Positions 1 to 11,385 of a stretch of DNA of 64,000 nt are shown here, in pieces; positions within the stretch are counted from its first letter, which is position 1, and every line of letters starts with the position of its first letter. The notes below the pieces were generated by a model that saw nothing but the letters and a program-made list of their open reading frames with translations, did not search any database and had not been told where the DNA came from. The stretch comes from Draconibacterium mangrovi (GTDB taxonomy: Bacteria; Bacteroidota; Bacteroidia; Bacteroidales; Prolixibacteraceae): the NCBI RefSeq assembly GCF_010586825.1, contig NZ_JAAAGB010000001.1, positions 310,001 to 374,000 of the forward strand, read 5' to 3'. The position numbers and the translations under genes are program-made.

Positions 1-2296
1 AGGCTGAAGATTCATTACCGCGTGTTCCCATGTATGATGGCAACTGTAGATCCATTAGCATATCTGCCGAGGTTTTATCATAAACATCAACTGTCAAATT
101 AATCCGATCATTTATTAAGCCAAGATCCAATCCAAGGTTTAATTGTTCTTGTGTTTCCCATTGAATATATGGATTAGCGATATTAGATTGTCGATAGCCC
201 ATCCCAAGACTGGTCGGCATTCGGCTTATTGAAGCTCCCCAAAGGTATCCACCAATATTCGAATTACCTGTTTGCCCCCAACCAAATCGGATTTTTCCAT
301 TGGTAATCACCGGTTTCATCCATTCCAGAAACTTTTCATTAGTAAATCTCCAGGAAACTGCAAAAGCATGAAAACTTGCCCATCTGTTTTTAGGGCCAAA
401 ATTGGAAGAACCGTCTCTTCTGTATGTATATGTCCCATAATATTTATCGTTATAATTATAGGTACCTCTTCCGAAGAAGGAAGACATAGAGGTTTTATTG
501 AATGCATGCCCGATAACTGGATCATTACCAAGTGCAGGATTATGTATTTCATTATCTGGAAGACCGGTAGCATAAATACTCATATACTCCCAACTTGACA
601 ACCAGGCATCTTGTCCAGCCATCAGGGTATAGTTATGCATACCAACTTTATTATCATAAGTTAGATAATTCTTAAGTTGGTAAAATGTACCGTTATTCCT
701 TCGTATAGAGTTTTCATTAATACTTCTGGTCCAGTTTCCATAGGTAACAACGGGCAAAAAATATTCACCTTTTGAGCTATTAATGTCATATCCCAATTCG
801 GTATGCCAGGTAAGATTTTTTAAAGGTGAAATATCCATAAAAATGTTACCATTTAGTTTCTCGCGTTGAAGAGTTAGATCCTTATCTAATGTATTTGCAA
901 TAGGATTCACCCTGGTATAACCTTCACGTATTACACTTGCATAGTTACCTTCAATATCATAAATAGGAATATCAGGTGGGGTAAGCAGCGAATAATTGAC
1001 AACTCCTTCTGTTCCTTCGGCTAGGCCTAAATCTTCATTAGTATTCGCATAGTTTATTGTCAAACCAAGTTTCAACCATGGTTTTAACTGAGCATCAAGG
1101 TTTGTACGTACCGAATAGCGTTCGAAATTTGAACCAATAATTGTACCTTCCTGGTTCATGTACGAACCCGAAACGTAATATCTTATAGCATCAGTACCTC
1201 CACTGGCTGATACCTGATGCTGCTGCATAAAAGCCTCTTGAAAGATAGCGTCCTGCCAATTGGTTCCTGCCCCTAATAATGAAGGATCAAGAAACTCATT
1301 ACGACTTTCCAAGGCATTGTTTTCCATTGCAACTGAATTACTATATTCAGCAAATTCACGAAGATTCATCATCTCAAGACGAGTTCTTTGGTCCTGAACA
1401 CCAATCATTCCTTCATAAGTAAATTTTGCTTCCCCGGTTTTACCCCTCTTGGTGGTTATAAGGATAACGCCATTGGATCCTTGAGCTCCATAAATTGCAG
1501 TTGCCGATGCATCTTTTAAGATCTCTACAGACAAAATATCAGATGGGTTTATTGTTGATAACGGAGAAATGGATGACACACTTCCATTACCCAATTTATC
1601 TCCGAGTCCCCAATCAGAACCACTTGTTCCTCCACCTTGCAAAATAACCCCATCAACAACATAAAGCGGTTCTGCATTACTATTGATTGTGGATTGTCCT
1701 CGAACACGTATAGAAACCGATGAGCCCGGAGCACCTGAAGTTGCCATTGATGTTACACCGGAAGCTCGTCCTTGCAAAGCCTGATCAAGATTTGTTATAA
1801 CCGAAGCCTTTATATCTTGCTCTCCCATTGATACAGACGCTCCGGAAAGATCTCCTTTTTTCATGGTTCCATACCCCACAGCAACAACCTCTTCCAGACC
1901 GATGGCATCTGCTTCCATTATAACTTCAAAGAAAGTCTTATCTCCAACCTTATGTTCCTGCAACTTCATCCCGATAAATGAAAATTGAAGGGTAGCATCT
2001 GGAGATACATCATCCAAACCAAATTCTCCGTTAGAATCGGAAACTGTTCCCTGATTTGTTCCTTTAATAATTATAGTAACACCAGGTAGCGGTGCTCCTG
2101 TCTGGTCACTTACCTTTCCTTTTACAACATGTTCCTGTTGAAAGGTACTGGAAGTTCTTGTGGTTGAATTGGTGGTTTTAGCCCCGATAACAGCACTTGT
2201 TCGAGAAACGAGCAGTACTGTTATAAAAATAATAGTTAAGTAATTTGATAAATTACGATAATTAGATCCAGGTAAGGACCTTTTCTTTTTTTTCAT
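1..2296 (-). CDS. SusC/RagA-type TonB-linked outer membrane receptor, partial (3' end outside window)
   Basis: Reading from the ATG at 2296 there are 765 open codons to the window edge with no stop, so the C-terminal barrel strands are missing. After a lysine-rich start and a signal-like hydrophobic stretch comes a carboxypeptidase-like domain (VVKGKVSDQTGAPLPGVT), then the SusC plug with EEVVAVGYGTMKKGDLSGA, a PLYVVDGV motif and SILKDASATAIYG-like text. Near the edge is the typical barrel segment with WETQEQLNLGLDLGL. Family knowledge: SusC barrels import oligosaccharides across the outer membrane with a SusD lid, powered by TonB. A susD gene would be expected just left of the window. The neighbouring HTCS and xylan-type hydrolases suggest a xylan-derived substrate, which is inference. 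Confidence 0.95.
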   Translation of the reverse strand, partial: MKKKKRSLPGSNYRNLSNYLTIIFITVLLVSRTSAVIGAKTTNSTTRTSSTFQQEHVVKGKVSDQTGAPLPGVTIIIKGTNQGTVSDSNGEFGLDDVSPDATLQFSFIGMKLQEHKVGDKTFFEVIMEADAIGLEEVVAVGYGTMKKGDLSGASVSMGEQDIKASVITNLDQALQGRASGVTSMATSGAPGSSVSIRVRGQSTINSNAEPLYVVDGVILQGGGTSGSDWGLGDKLGNGSVSSISPLSTINPSDILSVEILKDASATAIYGAQGSNGVILITTKRGKTGEAKFTYEGMIGVQDQRTRLEMMNLREFAEYSNSVAMENNALESRNEFLDPSLLGAGTNWQDAIFQEAFMQQHQVSASGGTDAIRYYVSGSYMNQEGTIIGSNFERYSVRTNLDAQLKPWLKLGLTINYANTNEDLGLAEGTEGVVNYSLLTPPDIPIYDIEGNYASVIREGYTRVNPIANTLDKDLTLQREKLNGNIFMDISPLKNLTWHTELGYDINSSKGEYFLPVVTYGNWTRSINENSIRRNNGTFYQLKNYLTYDNKVGMHNYTLMAGQDAWLSSWEYMSIYATGLPDNEIHNPALGNDPVIGHAFNKTSMSSFFGRGTYNYNDKYYGTYTYRRDGSSNFGPKNRWASFHAFAVSWRFTNEKFLEWMKPVITNGKIRFGWGQTGNSNIGGYLWGASISRMPTSLGMGYRQSNIANPYIQWETQEQLNLGLDLGLINDRINLTVDVYDKTSADMLMDLQLPSYMGTRGNESSA

Positions 2297-2450
2297 ACTT
2301 TTATACTGTTATAAGTTAGTGTTTGCCCTGTATGTAGTAGTCAGGGTAAATGTTAAACTCTTCAGGGGAATGTTGGCGCATTTCCCTGTTTTCTCAATTT
2401 TTTAGGTTTTCTTCATAAGTTTTAATGATTTATTTTGTTTATAAATGTTG

Positions 2451-5400
2451 TTATGGATTATGCTTTTGCCATGCTGATGGCAACTTGCCGTAGAGATCTT
2501 TAAAATGTTTAGAAAATTGTTTTGGAGAAAATCCAATAGAATAGGCTATTTCGGAAATACTCAATTGGCTTTCTTCTACTAGTTGTTTGCCTCTTTTTAT
2601 ACGAATAATACGAATAAACTCCAAGGGTGATTTACCAGTAATAGTCATAAGTTTTTTATATAAATGCCCCCTCGACATTCCAATTTCAGCACTTAATTCT
2701 TCAACTGAAAAATCCTGATTATCCATATTTTCTTCCACCAAATGAATAGCTTGCTTAATCAGTTTCTCATCCAAAGAACTTATTGTGATATCCCCAGGCT
2801 CAATGTCAACTGTCTGAAATTTATGATGACTATTTCTCCTCCACTCTAAAAGTTTTTCAATCCTCAACAGCAAAATCTCAACATTAAATGGCTTAATAAT
2901 GTATTCATCTGCTCCTTCCTTTAAACCTTCTAATATATGTTCCTCGGCTGTTCGTGCGGTTAGTAGCATAACAGGGATATGCGAAAAGCGAATATCTCCT
3001 TTAATTCTATTACAAAGTTCAAGACCATCCATCACAGGCATCATAATGTCACTGACGACCATTTTAACTGACCGTTTATCCATTATCTCCAGTGCCTTTG
3101 CCCCATCGCGTGCTTCAATAACCGGATAATTATCTTTTAGACAATTGCGAATAAAATGTCGGAAGTCATCATTATCTTCTACAATCAATATTGGATCTTC
3201 TTGTATTTCACCTTTCGTTTCTTCTACAGTGGATCCAATCTTCTCCTCTGATTCGATTATACTTTCCAGATTCTTTAGGATTGGAAGTCTAACTGTAAAG
3301 ATAGCCCCCTGAGGTTCATTCTGTTTAACCTCAAGCTCTCCCCCATGCAATAAAACATACTCTTTGGCGATATGTAGTCCAATTCCTGTGCCTATATAAG
3401 TTGACTGGTGTGTTTCCTGATAAAACCGGTCAAATACCCTGCTTAAATTTTCTTCTTTTATTCCAATACCGGTGTCGACAACTTCTATAACAGCATATTG
3501 TTTACCTGCCTCTGTTATCGTATCAAGAATAACAGTAACACTACCTCCTTCGACGTTGAACTTAAAAGCATTCGACAACAAATTTGTTAGAACACGTTGT
3601 AACTTGCTTCTATCAAAGTCGATTTCGATAGAAGATGACTTTAACTGAACGATAAATGAAATTCCTCTTTTTATTGAATAAGGCCTAAAAGTATTGCAAA
3701 CTTGATTTATAAAATCATTTAAGTTACCATGAGATAACTTTAGTTTACTTCTTCCACTATCCAATTTACGTAAATCAAGAAGTTGGTTAACTTCGCGCAT
3801 CAAAAGTTGAGCATTTCTATATATTAGCTCCAACTCTTCTATAATGTTCTTCTCAAAATTGGCGGATGAAATCAATCTTTCTAATGGAGTAATTATAAGC
3901 GATAAAGGCGTCCTTAAATCATGACTGACATTAGTAAAAAAACGCATCTTCTCCTCTTCCATCTCTTTCTGGTTGGCAATTTCCATTTCCAATTTATGCA
4001 TTTTAATCTTCAGCATGTTTTTCCGGCGAAAATATATGACCAGTGCAATAGCAGTAAGAATGATCATTATAAAATATAAGAAATAAGCTATTGGAGAAAG
4101 CCAAAATGGTGGCCTCATATTTATTAATAAAGAAGAATATGCGCTGTTCTTATTTTCATCGGAAGTAACGGTCTTAACTTTTAGGTTATATATCCCAGGA
4201 GAAAGCTCATTAAAATATATTGTATTACCTCTAAATTGTATCCATTCCGAATCGTCATTCAAACGATAAGCGAAGATGGTTTTATTCAACGATCGAAAAT
4301 CGAATGATGACACATCGATCGCAAAGTTATTATACTTGTAATCCAGAGAAATTTCATTTAGCAATTGAATATTTTCCTTCAATATAACTTGCTTATTTTT
4401 CCATGATTCTCCTACTTCAATTCGATCACTACCAATATACAATGCCGTGAATTCGATCTGCTGGTTATAGTTAAAATCTGGTATCGATTCCGGCAATACA
4501 CGAATATAGCCTCCTATTCCACCCATTAAGATTTCTCCATCCTTATTACATAAAATAGAATGGTTATTAAAGGTTACATCACCAAGACCGTCTTCATCAT
4601 AATAACGATAACATCTAAAATGATATGTCTTTGAATTCAAGTCATAATCAACGACTATATTTGTGACACCGTAATCAGAGGTTAACCATAAATTTTTATC
4701 CAAATCCTCCGAAATTGCCCTAACGAAATTATTTGTGAGGCCATTCTCTACTTTTAAGTGTGTAATAAAGTTCTGATTATCATCTAGAACAGAAATCCCA
4801 TTTTTCCCCCCAATCCAGAGTAGATTTCGACTGTCTTTGAATATGCAATTTACATAAGAATCCTGCCCTAATCCATCATGATCGACGTTTAGTACACGTA
4901 CAAAATTATCAGAAGCTACATCCCAAATACATGCCCCGGCAGTAGTTCCAATGTAGAGTTTATTTCCTTGTCGGCAGTAAAGATCCGTAATTCCATTCGA
5001 CTGTAAATCACTATTTTGAATACTATATTTAGAGAAACTACCATTGTTTGAATAACAAAACAATCCTTTCGCAACTGTACCTATCCAAATATTCCCTTCA
5101 GCATCCTCTTCAATTGCTCTAATATACCGAAGAGGATTCTCCTCTCCCGCTTCAGTCTTATAAGCTACAACATTAAACTTTTCATTTTCATAATAACAAA
5201 CTCCTCCACCATACGTTCCAACCCAAATACGCCCTTTAGAATCAATGAATGAACAAACAACTAAATCTTCAGGTAGAGTTCCTTGTTCGAGGTTGAAAAT
5301 AGTAGATTTACCAGTGATGACATCAATTTTTGAAATTCCTTCCCCATCAAAGCCAAACCACAAATTACCCTTATGATCTTCAAGGATACAACTAATATCA

Positions 5401-6467
5401 TCTTCATTACTTACATTACATCTTTCAAAGAAAGACTGGTCAATGGCTGTATAACCAATTCCTCTTTTACTGGTCCCAACCCACATAATATTTTGACTGT
5501 CATAATAAAAACACTTTATATGATTGGAAGGTATAGAGAACGAATTTTCTTGATCATACTTGATATTTCTATATGATTTTTCATGCAAATTGTAAACCGT
5601 TATTCCATCACTATCCGTACCAATCCAAATATTACCATGACCATCATCCATTATGGATGTTATAAAACTGAAATCTTTATTATCCTTATTACGAAAGGCT
5701 TTTAGCTCTTTTGTTTCAGGATTATAATGCTGTAAAATATCTTCAGGAGAATGCGATGTATAAAACCACAAATTAAGGGAATGGTCCAGATACATCCTAT
5801 GATGAGGGTAAACCGACAACGATAATCTTGAACGCTCTACTATTTTATTGTATTCATGGTTCAATTCTCCAATCATGCCATCTTCAAAAAGAAAGAAAGC
5901 ATGACCTTCCCTGCACTCAATCCATTCTAGTTTATTCCCATAAGGTAAAATAATACAAGCCTGCCAATTATTATTTAAATCACAAAATACTAATGTATCT
6001 TCCGTTTGGCACCAAAGGTTTCCATCATGGTCTATAACAAGAAGATTTATATTATTCGAAGGAATGGATAAAGATTGAAGTACAGGAGTAATATCCTCCT
6101 CAAGTATATCTTTTTCCCGATTGTACCGGTAATATTTATTTCCCGCCTGTATCCAGATATTTTTATTTGCATCCTCATTAATTGAATACACGTCGGGACC
6201 TTCCGGAATCAACGGATAATTTTTAAAATTATATCCATCAAAACGACTAAGTTTATTTACCGTGACAATCCACATAAATCCATAGCTGTCCTGCACTATA
6301 TCATGAATATAGTTATCTGGCAATCCATCTTTAACACTTAATGAATTGAAATTAAAGTTGGCTGCCTGAACATTTCCAAGACACAAAAGACAACACAGTA
6401 TGAAAAATAATACCCTTCTCACAGTTAAAATTATTTTCAATTTCCATTTAAATGTAGCGCAATACAT
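2451..6467 (-). CDS. Hybrid two-component system sensor/regulator (HTCS), first of three
   Basis: A 1338-residue one-protein two-component system. An N-terminal hydrophobic segment (about residues 17-36) precedes two beta-propellers built from Reg_prop repeats (about 40-680, many WIGT-like motifs). Then come a Y_Y_Y domain (about 690-790), a membrane helix near 800-820, HisKA with phospho-acceptor His849 in SHDLRTP, HATPase_c, a receiver domain with Asp1140 in VVSDIMMP, and a C-terminal AraC-type helix-turn-helix. In this family the periplasmic propellers bind an oligosaccharide and the AraC domain activates the adjacent polysaccharide locus. It lies 154 bp upstream of the SusC gene on the same strand, so that operon is its likely target (inference). 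The start gives a somewhat long pre-signal N-terminus, so a slightly later start is possible. Confidence 0.95.
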   Translation of the reverse strand: MYCATFKWKLKIILTVRRVLFFILCCLLCLGNVQAANFNFNSLSVKDGLPDNYIHDIVQDSYGFMWIVTVNKLSRFDGYNFKNYPLIPEGPDVYSINEDANKNIWIQAGNKYYRYNREKDILEEDITPVLQSLSIPSNNINLLVIDHDGNLWCQTEDTLVFCDLNNNWQACIILPYGNKLEWIECREGHAFFLFEDGMIGELNHEYNKIVERSRLSLSVYPHHRMYLDHSLNLWFYTSHSPEDILQHYNPETKELKAFRNKDNKDFSFITSIMDDGHGNIWIGTDSDGITVYNLHEKSYRNIKYDQENSFSIPSNHIKCFYYDSQNIMWVGTSKRGIGYTAIDQSFFERCNVSNEDDISCILEDHKGNLWFGFDGEGISKIDVITGKSTIFNLEQGTLPEDLVVCSFIDSKGRIWVGTYGGGVCYYENEKFNVVAYKTEAGEENPLRYIRAIEEDAEGNIWIGTVAKGLFCYSNNGSFSKYSIQNSDLQSNGITDLYCRQGNKLYIGTTAGACIWDVASDNFVRVLNVDHDGLGQDSYVNCIFKDSRNLLWIGGKNGISVLDDNQNFITHLKVENGLTNNFVRAISEDLDKNLWLTSDYGVTNIVVDYDLNSKTYHFRCYRYYDEDGLGDVTFNNHSILCNKDGEILMGGIGGYIRVLPESIPDFNYNQQIEFTALYIGSDRIEVGESWKNKQVILKENIQLLNEISLDYKYNNFAIDVSSFDFRSLNKTIFAYRLNDDSEWIQFRGNTIYFNELSPGIYNLKVKTVTSDENKNSAYSSLLINMRPPFWLSPIAYFLYFIMIILTAIALVIYFRRKNMLKIKMHKLEMEIANQKEMEEEKMRFFTNVSHDLRTPLSLIITPLERLISSANFEKNIIEELELIYRNAQLLMREVNQLLDLRKLDSGRSKLKLSHGNLNDFINQVCNTFRPYSIKRGISFIVQLKSSSIEIDFDRSKLQRVLTNLLSNAFKFNVEGGSVTVILDTITEAGKQYAVIEVVDTGIGIKEENLSRVFDRFYQETHQSTYIGTGIGLHIAKEYVLLHGGELEVKQNEPQGAIFTVRLPILKNLESIIESEEKIGSTVEETKGEIQEDPILIVEDNDDFRHFIRNCLKDNYPVIEARDGAKALEIMDKRSVKMVVSDIMMPVMDGLELCNRIKGDIRFSHIPVMLLTARTAEEHILEGLKEGADEYIIKPFNVEILLLRIEKLLEWRRNSHHKFQTVDIEPGDITISSLDEKLIKQAIHLVEENMDNQDFSVEELSAEIGMSRGHLYKKLMTITGKSPLEFIRIIRIKRGKQLVEESQLSISEIAYSIGFSPKQFSKHFKDLYGKLPSAWQKHNP

Positions 6468-6834
6468 TTAATCAAAAAAATTGAATTTTATAACAGTGTA
6501 AAAGTCCGTAACTTTTGACAAAGAGGGATTCCCATTTGTATCTGACTTGTTCCCGAATGTATGATGTGACATAAAGGACCATCAAGAATACAAATCCATC
6601 TATCCTTAAAATAGCCAAATTGTTCCATCAAAATGAGTCTACCTCCAAATAATAGTCATGACAAACTTTCATCTTACAAAAGATTCACAAGAATACAAAT
6701 CTGTTGAAATTTTGAATGTTAAGAATAAATATTAGAATTCATTCGAGAGTCTAAGTATTTGTTTTTATGCTGAGCAAAAAAATAGTAGTCACAATACACA
6801 AACATGCAAACCAATCAATTATAGGAAAGGGCGT

Positions 6835-7162
6835 TTATAGCCAAAACACTGATAATAAACATGCGACTAAAGGTTCTGTAGAAGTTAATAAACTTGTTTT
6901 TTGTGCCCCTAATATTTTAGTTGCAGATAAATAGGAGTTGAAAGCGACTACAGAACCTAAAAATATGACAAATAAGATGGATGCAAATGTTTCTGTATCC
7001 CAACGTCCTCCTATATCCCAATTGCTTTAACGAAACTGAAGATAATCCCGGCTCTAAGAATCCCCCAACCTATTAATATAATTGCAGAGTTATGTTCATT
7101 AAGCAGTTTTTGGGGCTGTAAAGAATAAAATGCTAGAATAAGTGGATGAACACTTATTCACG
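6835..7162 (-). pseudogene. EamA/DMT-family transporter remnant (frameshifted C-terminal half)
   Basis: No intact ORF exists in the 763-bp gap between two HTCS genes, but reverse-strand translation gives two adjoining pieces of a drug/metabolite-transporter C-terminal half in different frames. The upstream piece reads through IILIGWGILRAGIIFSF, and the downstream piece contains DIGGRWDTETFASILF, then GAQKTSLLTSTEPLVACLL, ending at a TAA at 6835-6837. Both match the second EamA repeat in order. A frameshift near 7025 and the absence of the first half make this a decayed gene. The rest of the gap (6468-6834 and 7163-7230) shows nothing recognisable. Confidence 0.7.
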
Positions 7163-7230
7163 TTAAATGACAAGCTCCATACGTTCTTGCGAATTAATTC
7201 GCTTAAGGTTGATCATACAGATAGCCGGTA

Positions 7231-10200
7231 TTACCCTTGTTGAGTTGGAGACTTACCATAGTATTTGCGGAATACCGTACTAAAGTAGCTGACGCTAGAG
7301 AAACCACATAGTTCGCTGACTTCTGTGACCGTATATTTTCGAGATTGAATCAGATCTAAAGAATGATCCAAACGAATAGTCTTTATAAAATCGGTGGGAG
7401 ACTGATTCGTCAAAGACTTTATCTTTTTGTATAATAACGAAGGACTTACATTCATCAAAGCTGCAAAATCATCCCGCGAAAACTCAGAGTTAGCCATATT
7501 CTCCCTTACAACCTCTCCCATTCTCTTCAAGAATTTATCATTCAATTCATTTTCAAGGATTGCCTCATCATCCTCGCCATGCTTTATTATTTTTAATGCC
7601 TTTTCTCTGACCAGTTCACGGTTCTGAATGATTGATTTTATTCGCTGTTGAAGTAAAGAAACGTCAAACGGTTTTGTTAAATACTCGTCAGCACCAAGCC
7701 CCAAACCTTTCAATTGTTGAGATTTATTTGATAGCGCTGTCAGCAATACAATAGGAATATGAGAGGTCTCATAGGTTGACTTTAACTTCTCACATAATTC
7801 GTAGCCATCCATTCGAGGCATCATAATATCAGATACAACTAAGTCCGGTTCGTTTTTCTGAATGATTTCCCATGCTTGCTCTCCGTCAATTGCTGTATCA
7901 ACGATAAATTCTTCCTCCAATGTAGATCTCAAAAACTCACGTAACGAATCGTGGTCCTCGACAATCAATATCTTCATATTATTTTGGGCAGACGATTTCA
8001 CTTCGCTTAACAGCTTTGTTTTTCTCTGATCTTGCCCGGACCGAACGCCTGCCAACATTTCATGCTCTATTTTATTTTCGCTCACACATCCATCTGGCAC
8101 CGTTTTAACGGGTATAGAAACAAAGAAACTGGATCCCACGTTTTGTTGGCTATAACAGCTCACCTTTCCTTCATGCAAGCTGACGTAGTTCTTCACCAGC
8201 AGAAGTCCAATTCCCGATCCGACTATTTTTGAGTTGATAGCGTTATCCCCCCGGTAAAATTCGTTGAATAATTGCCGCTGTGCCTTCTTACTAATTCCGA
8301 TTCCGTTATCCTGAACTTCCAAAATCCATTTACCTCCTGATATGTTAAAAATCACATTTAAAGGGACATCCGAAAAAGAATACTTTATAGCATTTGAAAT
8401 TAAGTTGTCAATTACTTTTTCGATCATGACTTCGTCTATGGCCGTATAGAATTCAGGCAACTCAGATTTAAATTTCAAGTCGATATTTTTAGTTTTTGCG
8501 TACGACTCAAACATCGTAACCCGATTTCGGACTAACTTAACAATGTCCACTGAGGACAACGAGAGTCTTTCTTTGCCAATGTCAACTTTTTGAAAATCCA
8601 TAAGCTGAGTGACAACCTTAGATAATCTCTGCGTCTGCTCTGTTGCCATGTGTAAGTATTGTGAACCTTTTTCGGTTAATCCTGCTTCTTTATTTAACTC
8701 CTCGATAGGTCCTTTGATAAGTGTCAACGACGTCCGCATATCATGCGCAGTGTTAGCAAAGAACCGAATCTTCTCATCCGAATGTCGTTTTTTCAGACGG
8801 TCAACATAAAAAGCAAATAGAAATACCCCCAGCCCTAGTACAAATACAAACACAGATATCCGAAATAACAACGTTTCCCAAAATGGTGGAATTATACTGA
8901 GCTTTATTGAACGTTCCGCCATGATATCAATCATTGAGCTGTCAAACATCCGAATTCGTAAGACGTAGTTTCCACTTGGAATATTAGAATATGACAATAT
9001 CCTGTTATTCCCTGGTTTACTCCATTGCTCATCCAAACCTTCGAGCTTCCACGAAAATTTCGAACCAGGCGATACCACACCAATCGGGATCAACTCGAGA
9101 CTAATGGTATTCTGAAAATATCTTAACGATATATCCTGTAGACTATCCAATGGTTTGGTTAACTCTATTTCGGACAGTTCCCGTATCGATCGACCAGAAA
9201 TCGTAAGATCTTGAAAGAATATTCTGCCATGATCCTTTACAGGTACAATAGTTTTAGGATCAAACATAACTGCCCCCCTGTTTGTACCCCAGATTAATTT
9301 CCCATTTGACAAAATAGTGTGGGCCCCCTGATTAAAAGACACATTACTCAACGCAATCAAAGAACTAAACGTTAGCACCTCATTGTCTTCTTCTCTCAGT
9401 CTACATAAGCCCTGCTCCGTTCCTATCCAAAAATATCCGTCGGCATAATCAATACTGTTTACAAAATTTGAGGGGAGCCCGGACTCTGCCGTAATATTCT
9501 CCGTCTCTTTCGTCTCTACATCATATTTGACTATACCATCTCCACTTGTACACACCCAGATCGTATTATCCTTTTTATACAAGTCATAGACCAAGTACCC
9601 ATCTACTAATGTTTCTGTCGTACCCTCTTTCTTATCAAACAGCAACAGCCCATAAGTAGTCCCAATCAATAACTTATCCTCATTATACTCGAGAAGTACT
9701 TTAACAGTAAAATCCCTGAACGACCGAAATTGGTTTGTTCGGGGGGAGTAGGAAATCAAGTCTCCCCGAACCCCACCAATCCAAATATTGCCCTGTCGAT
9801 CTTTGCAAATATCAAAAACAAAATCACTATTGAACTTGCCGTTTGATTCTTCGAAGGAGTAATGTTTCAACTCCTTACCTGATTTTAGATCCAGAACATA
9901 AACTCCGGACGAGTAGGTACCTGCCCAAATTTGTCCAATATTATCTTCGCAGAGATCGTGAAAAACCTGGGCATGCTCTTTCTTATTATGATAAAATGAT
10001 TTCCACAGATTTGTTCTTACATCCCATCTACTGATCCCGTTATTTGTAGCAAACCATAAATTTCCGTCTGTGTCTTCGAATATACAATTAACGTCATCGT
10101 TGACAAGAGAATTTGGACTGTTAGGAACGTGATCGATTTTAGCTACAATTGAATTTGCCTGATCAAAAAATGATACTCCTCCACTGTATGTACATATCCA

Positions 10201-11148
10201 CACGCGACTATTTTGATCACGATAAATATCGTAAACTCCGTTACCTTTTAATGAGTTCGGGATATCTGAATCTTCCTTACATACGGAAACGACCCTTTGA
10301 TCATTTACATCTATTTCCCAGAGCCCCTGTCCATCAACGCCTATGAGAAGAGTTGAATCTGAAATTGCCTCAACTGCCAGTATCGGCTGATTTGGCACTT
10401 CGTCAAACTTATGCAGTTTTAAATTATCATTATCGGTACTTAGCAAATAAAAACCATCGGCCATGGTACCGATCCATAAATCTCTATGTTGCCTGTCGTA
10501 TCTTAAACACGAAACAAAGTAGTTTTTCTCCAAAGGAAAATCATAAAAACTAGTTAACTGAAAATTAACGACATTGAAAAGTTTTATCTTATCATCAACG
10601 ACAAAGAAAAAACGATCTTCGTCATACCACTCTAAAGCTTGAATGACCTCATTTTGTTCCAGTGACTTCAATCCTTTCTGTACGTCGTAACAAAACAAGC
10701 CAAATGACGAGGCCGCCCAAATACGATCCTGAATGTCAACAATAATCTCATTAACTATCAGATACGGATTATTCAACCGATTAGACATGTTCACTAATAG
10801 TAAAAACCTATCCTGAATAGAATCGTATTTAAAAATCTGACCGTTATTGGTGTAGGCGTATAATTCATCGTACTTATAAACTAACTTAACCGTTATAATA
10901 TCCTTGGTTTCGTAGGGAATCTCATAAATCCTGATATCGTTTTGAGAATACCTTACGATCCCCATTTTTGAAGAAATCCAGATAAAACCATTCACATCGC
11001 CGCACACGCTATTGGTTTCACGGATGGAAATACCATACTCCTCATTCAAATTATAAAATTGAACGTTTGCCGTTGTTCTTTCCTGAGACACAACGATTGC
11101 CAACAGTGTGAAAAAACAAACAACAAGTATCCGAATTCTTGATTTCAT
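7231..11148 (-). CDS. Hybrid two-component system sensor/regulator (HTCS), second of three
   Basis: A 1305-residue protein with the same architecture as the other two HTCS: signal peptide (VVCFFTLLAIVVSQ), Reg_prop propellers to about residue 660, Y_Y_Y domain, membrane helix (FRISVFVFVLGLGVFLFAF), HisKA with His802 in TAHDMRTSL, HATPase_c, receiver with Asp1107 in VVSDIMMP, and an AraC-type HTH at the C-terminus. The HisKA box is AHDMRTSL rather than SHDLRTPL, a common variant. The gene is closest to the GH30 gene (237 bp away) on the same strand. Its ligand cannot be read from sequence. Confidence 0.95.
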   Translation of the reverse strand: MKSRIRILVVCFFTLLAIVVSQERTTANVQFYNLNEEYGISIRETNSVCGDVNGFIWISSKMGIVRYSQNDIRIYEIPYETKDIITVKLVYKYDELYAYTNNGQIFKYDSIQDRFLLLVNMSNRLNNPYLIVNEIIVDIQDRIWAASSFGLFCYDVQKGLKSLEQNEVIQALEWYDEDRFFFVVDDKIKLFNVVNFQLTSFYDFPLEKNYFVSCLRYDRQHRDLWIGTMADGFYLLSTDNDNLKLHKFDEVPNQPILAVEAISDSTLLIGVDGQGLWEIDVNDQRVVSVCKEDSDIPNSLKGNGVYDIYRDQNSRVWICTYSGGVSFFDQANSIVAKIDHVPNSPNSLVNDDVNCIFEDTDGNLWFATNNGISRWDVRTNLWKSFYHNKKEHAQVFHDLCEDNIGQIWAGTYSSGVYVLDLKSGKELKHYSFEESNGKFNSDFVFDICKDRQGNIWIGGVRGDLISYSPRTNQFRSFRDFTVKVLLEYNEDKLLIGTTYGLLLFDKKEGTTETLVDGYLVYDLYKKDNTIWVCTSGDGIVKYDVETKETENITAESGLPSNFVNSIDYADGYFWIGTEQGLCRLREEDNEVLTFSSLIALSNVSFNQGAHTILSNGKLIWGTNRGAVMFDPKTIVPVKDHGRIFFQDLTISGRSIRELSEIELTKPLDSLQDISLRYFQNTISLELIPIGVVSPGSKFSWKLEGLDEQWSKPGNNRILSYSNIPSGNYVLRIRMFDSSMIDIMAERSIKLSIIPPFWETLLFRISVFVFVLGLGVFLFAFYVDRLKKRHSDEKIRFFANTAHDMRTSLTLIKGPIEELNKEAGLTEKGSQYLHMATEQTQRLSKVVTQLMDFQKVDIGKERLSLSSVDIVKLVRNRVTMFESYAKTKNIDLKFKSELPEFYTAIDEVMIEKVIDNLISNAIKYSFSDVPLNVIFNISGGKWILEVQDNGIGISKKAQRQLFNEFYRGDNAINSKIVGSGIGLLLVKNYVSLHEGKVSCYSQQNVGSSFFVSIPVKTVPDGCVSENKIEHEMLAGVRSGQDQRKTKLLSEVKSSAQNNMKILIVEDHDSLREFLRSTLEEEFIVDTAIDGEQAWEIIQKNEPDLVVSDIMMPRMDGYELCEKLKSTYETSHIPIVLLTALSNKSQQLKGLGLGADEYLTKPFDVSLLQQRIKSIIQNRELVREKALKIIKHGEDDEAILENELNDKFLKRMGEVVRENMANSEFSRDDFAALMNVSPSLLYKKIKSLTNQSPTDFIKTIRLDHSLDLIQSRKYTVTEVSELCGFSSVSYFSTVFRKYYGKSPTQQG

Positions 11149-11385
11149 ACCCCGTGATTTATATAATAGAAAAAATAGTAAATATGCAGCTCGAATCCTC
11201 TAAATTATCATCGGACAATACTTATTTTAATTATATTCAAATACACGAAGCACTCATAGGCCGAATAGGTTGCATCAAACTTTTAGTGAACATTTAAAAA
11301 GATGTTATTCAAGTATAAACAGACGGGATCGGTCAAGTGACAAGTTTTTTACTTCATGATTTAAATCAGAAATTCAATTTTAGAG

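Noticed and set aside
1549..1734. Small reverse-strand ORF within the SusC gene
   Set aside because: Out-of-frame shadow of the SusC reading frame, which is continuous here.
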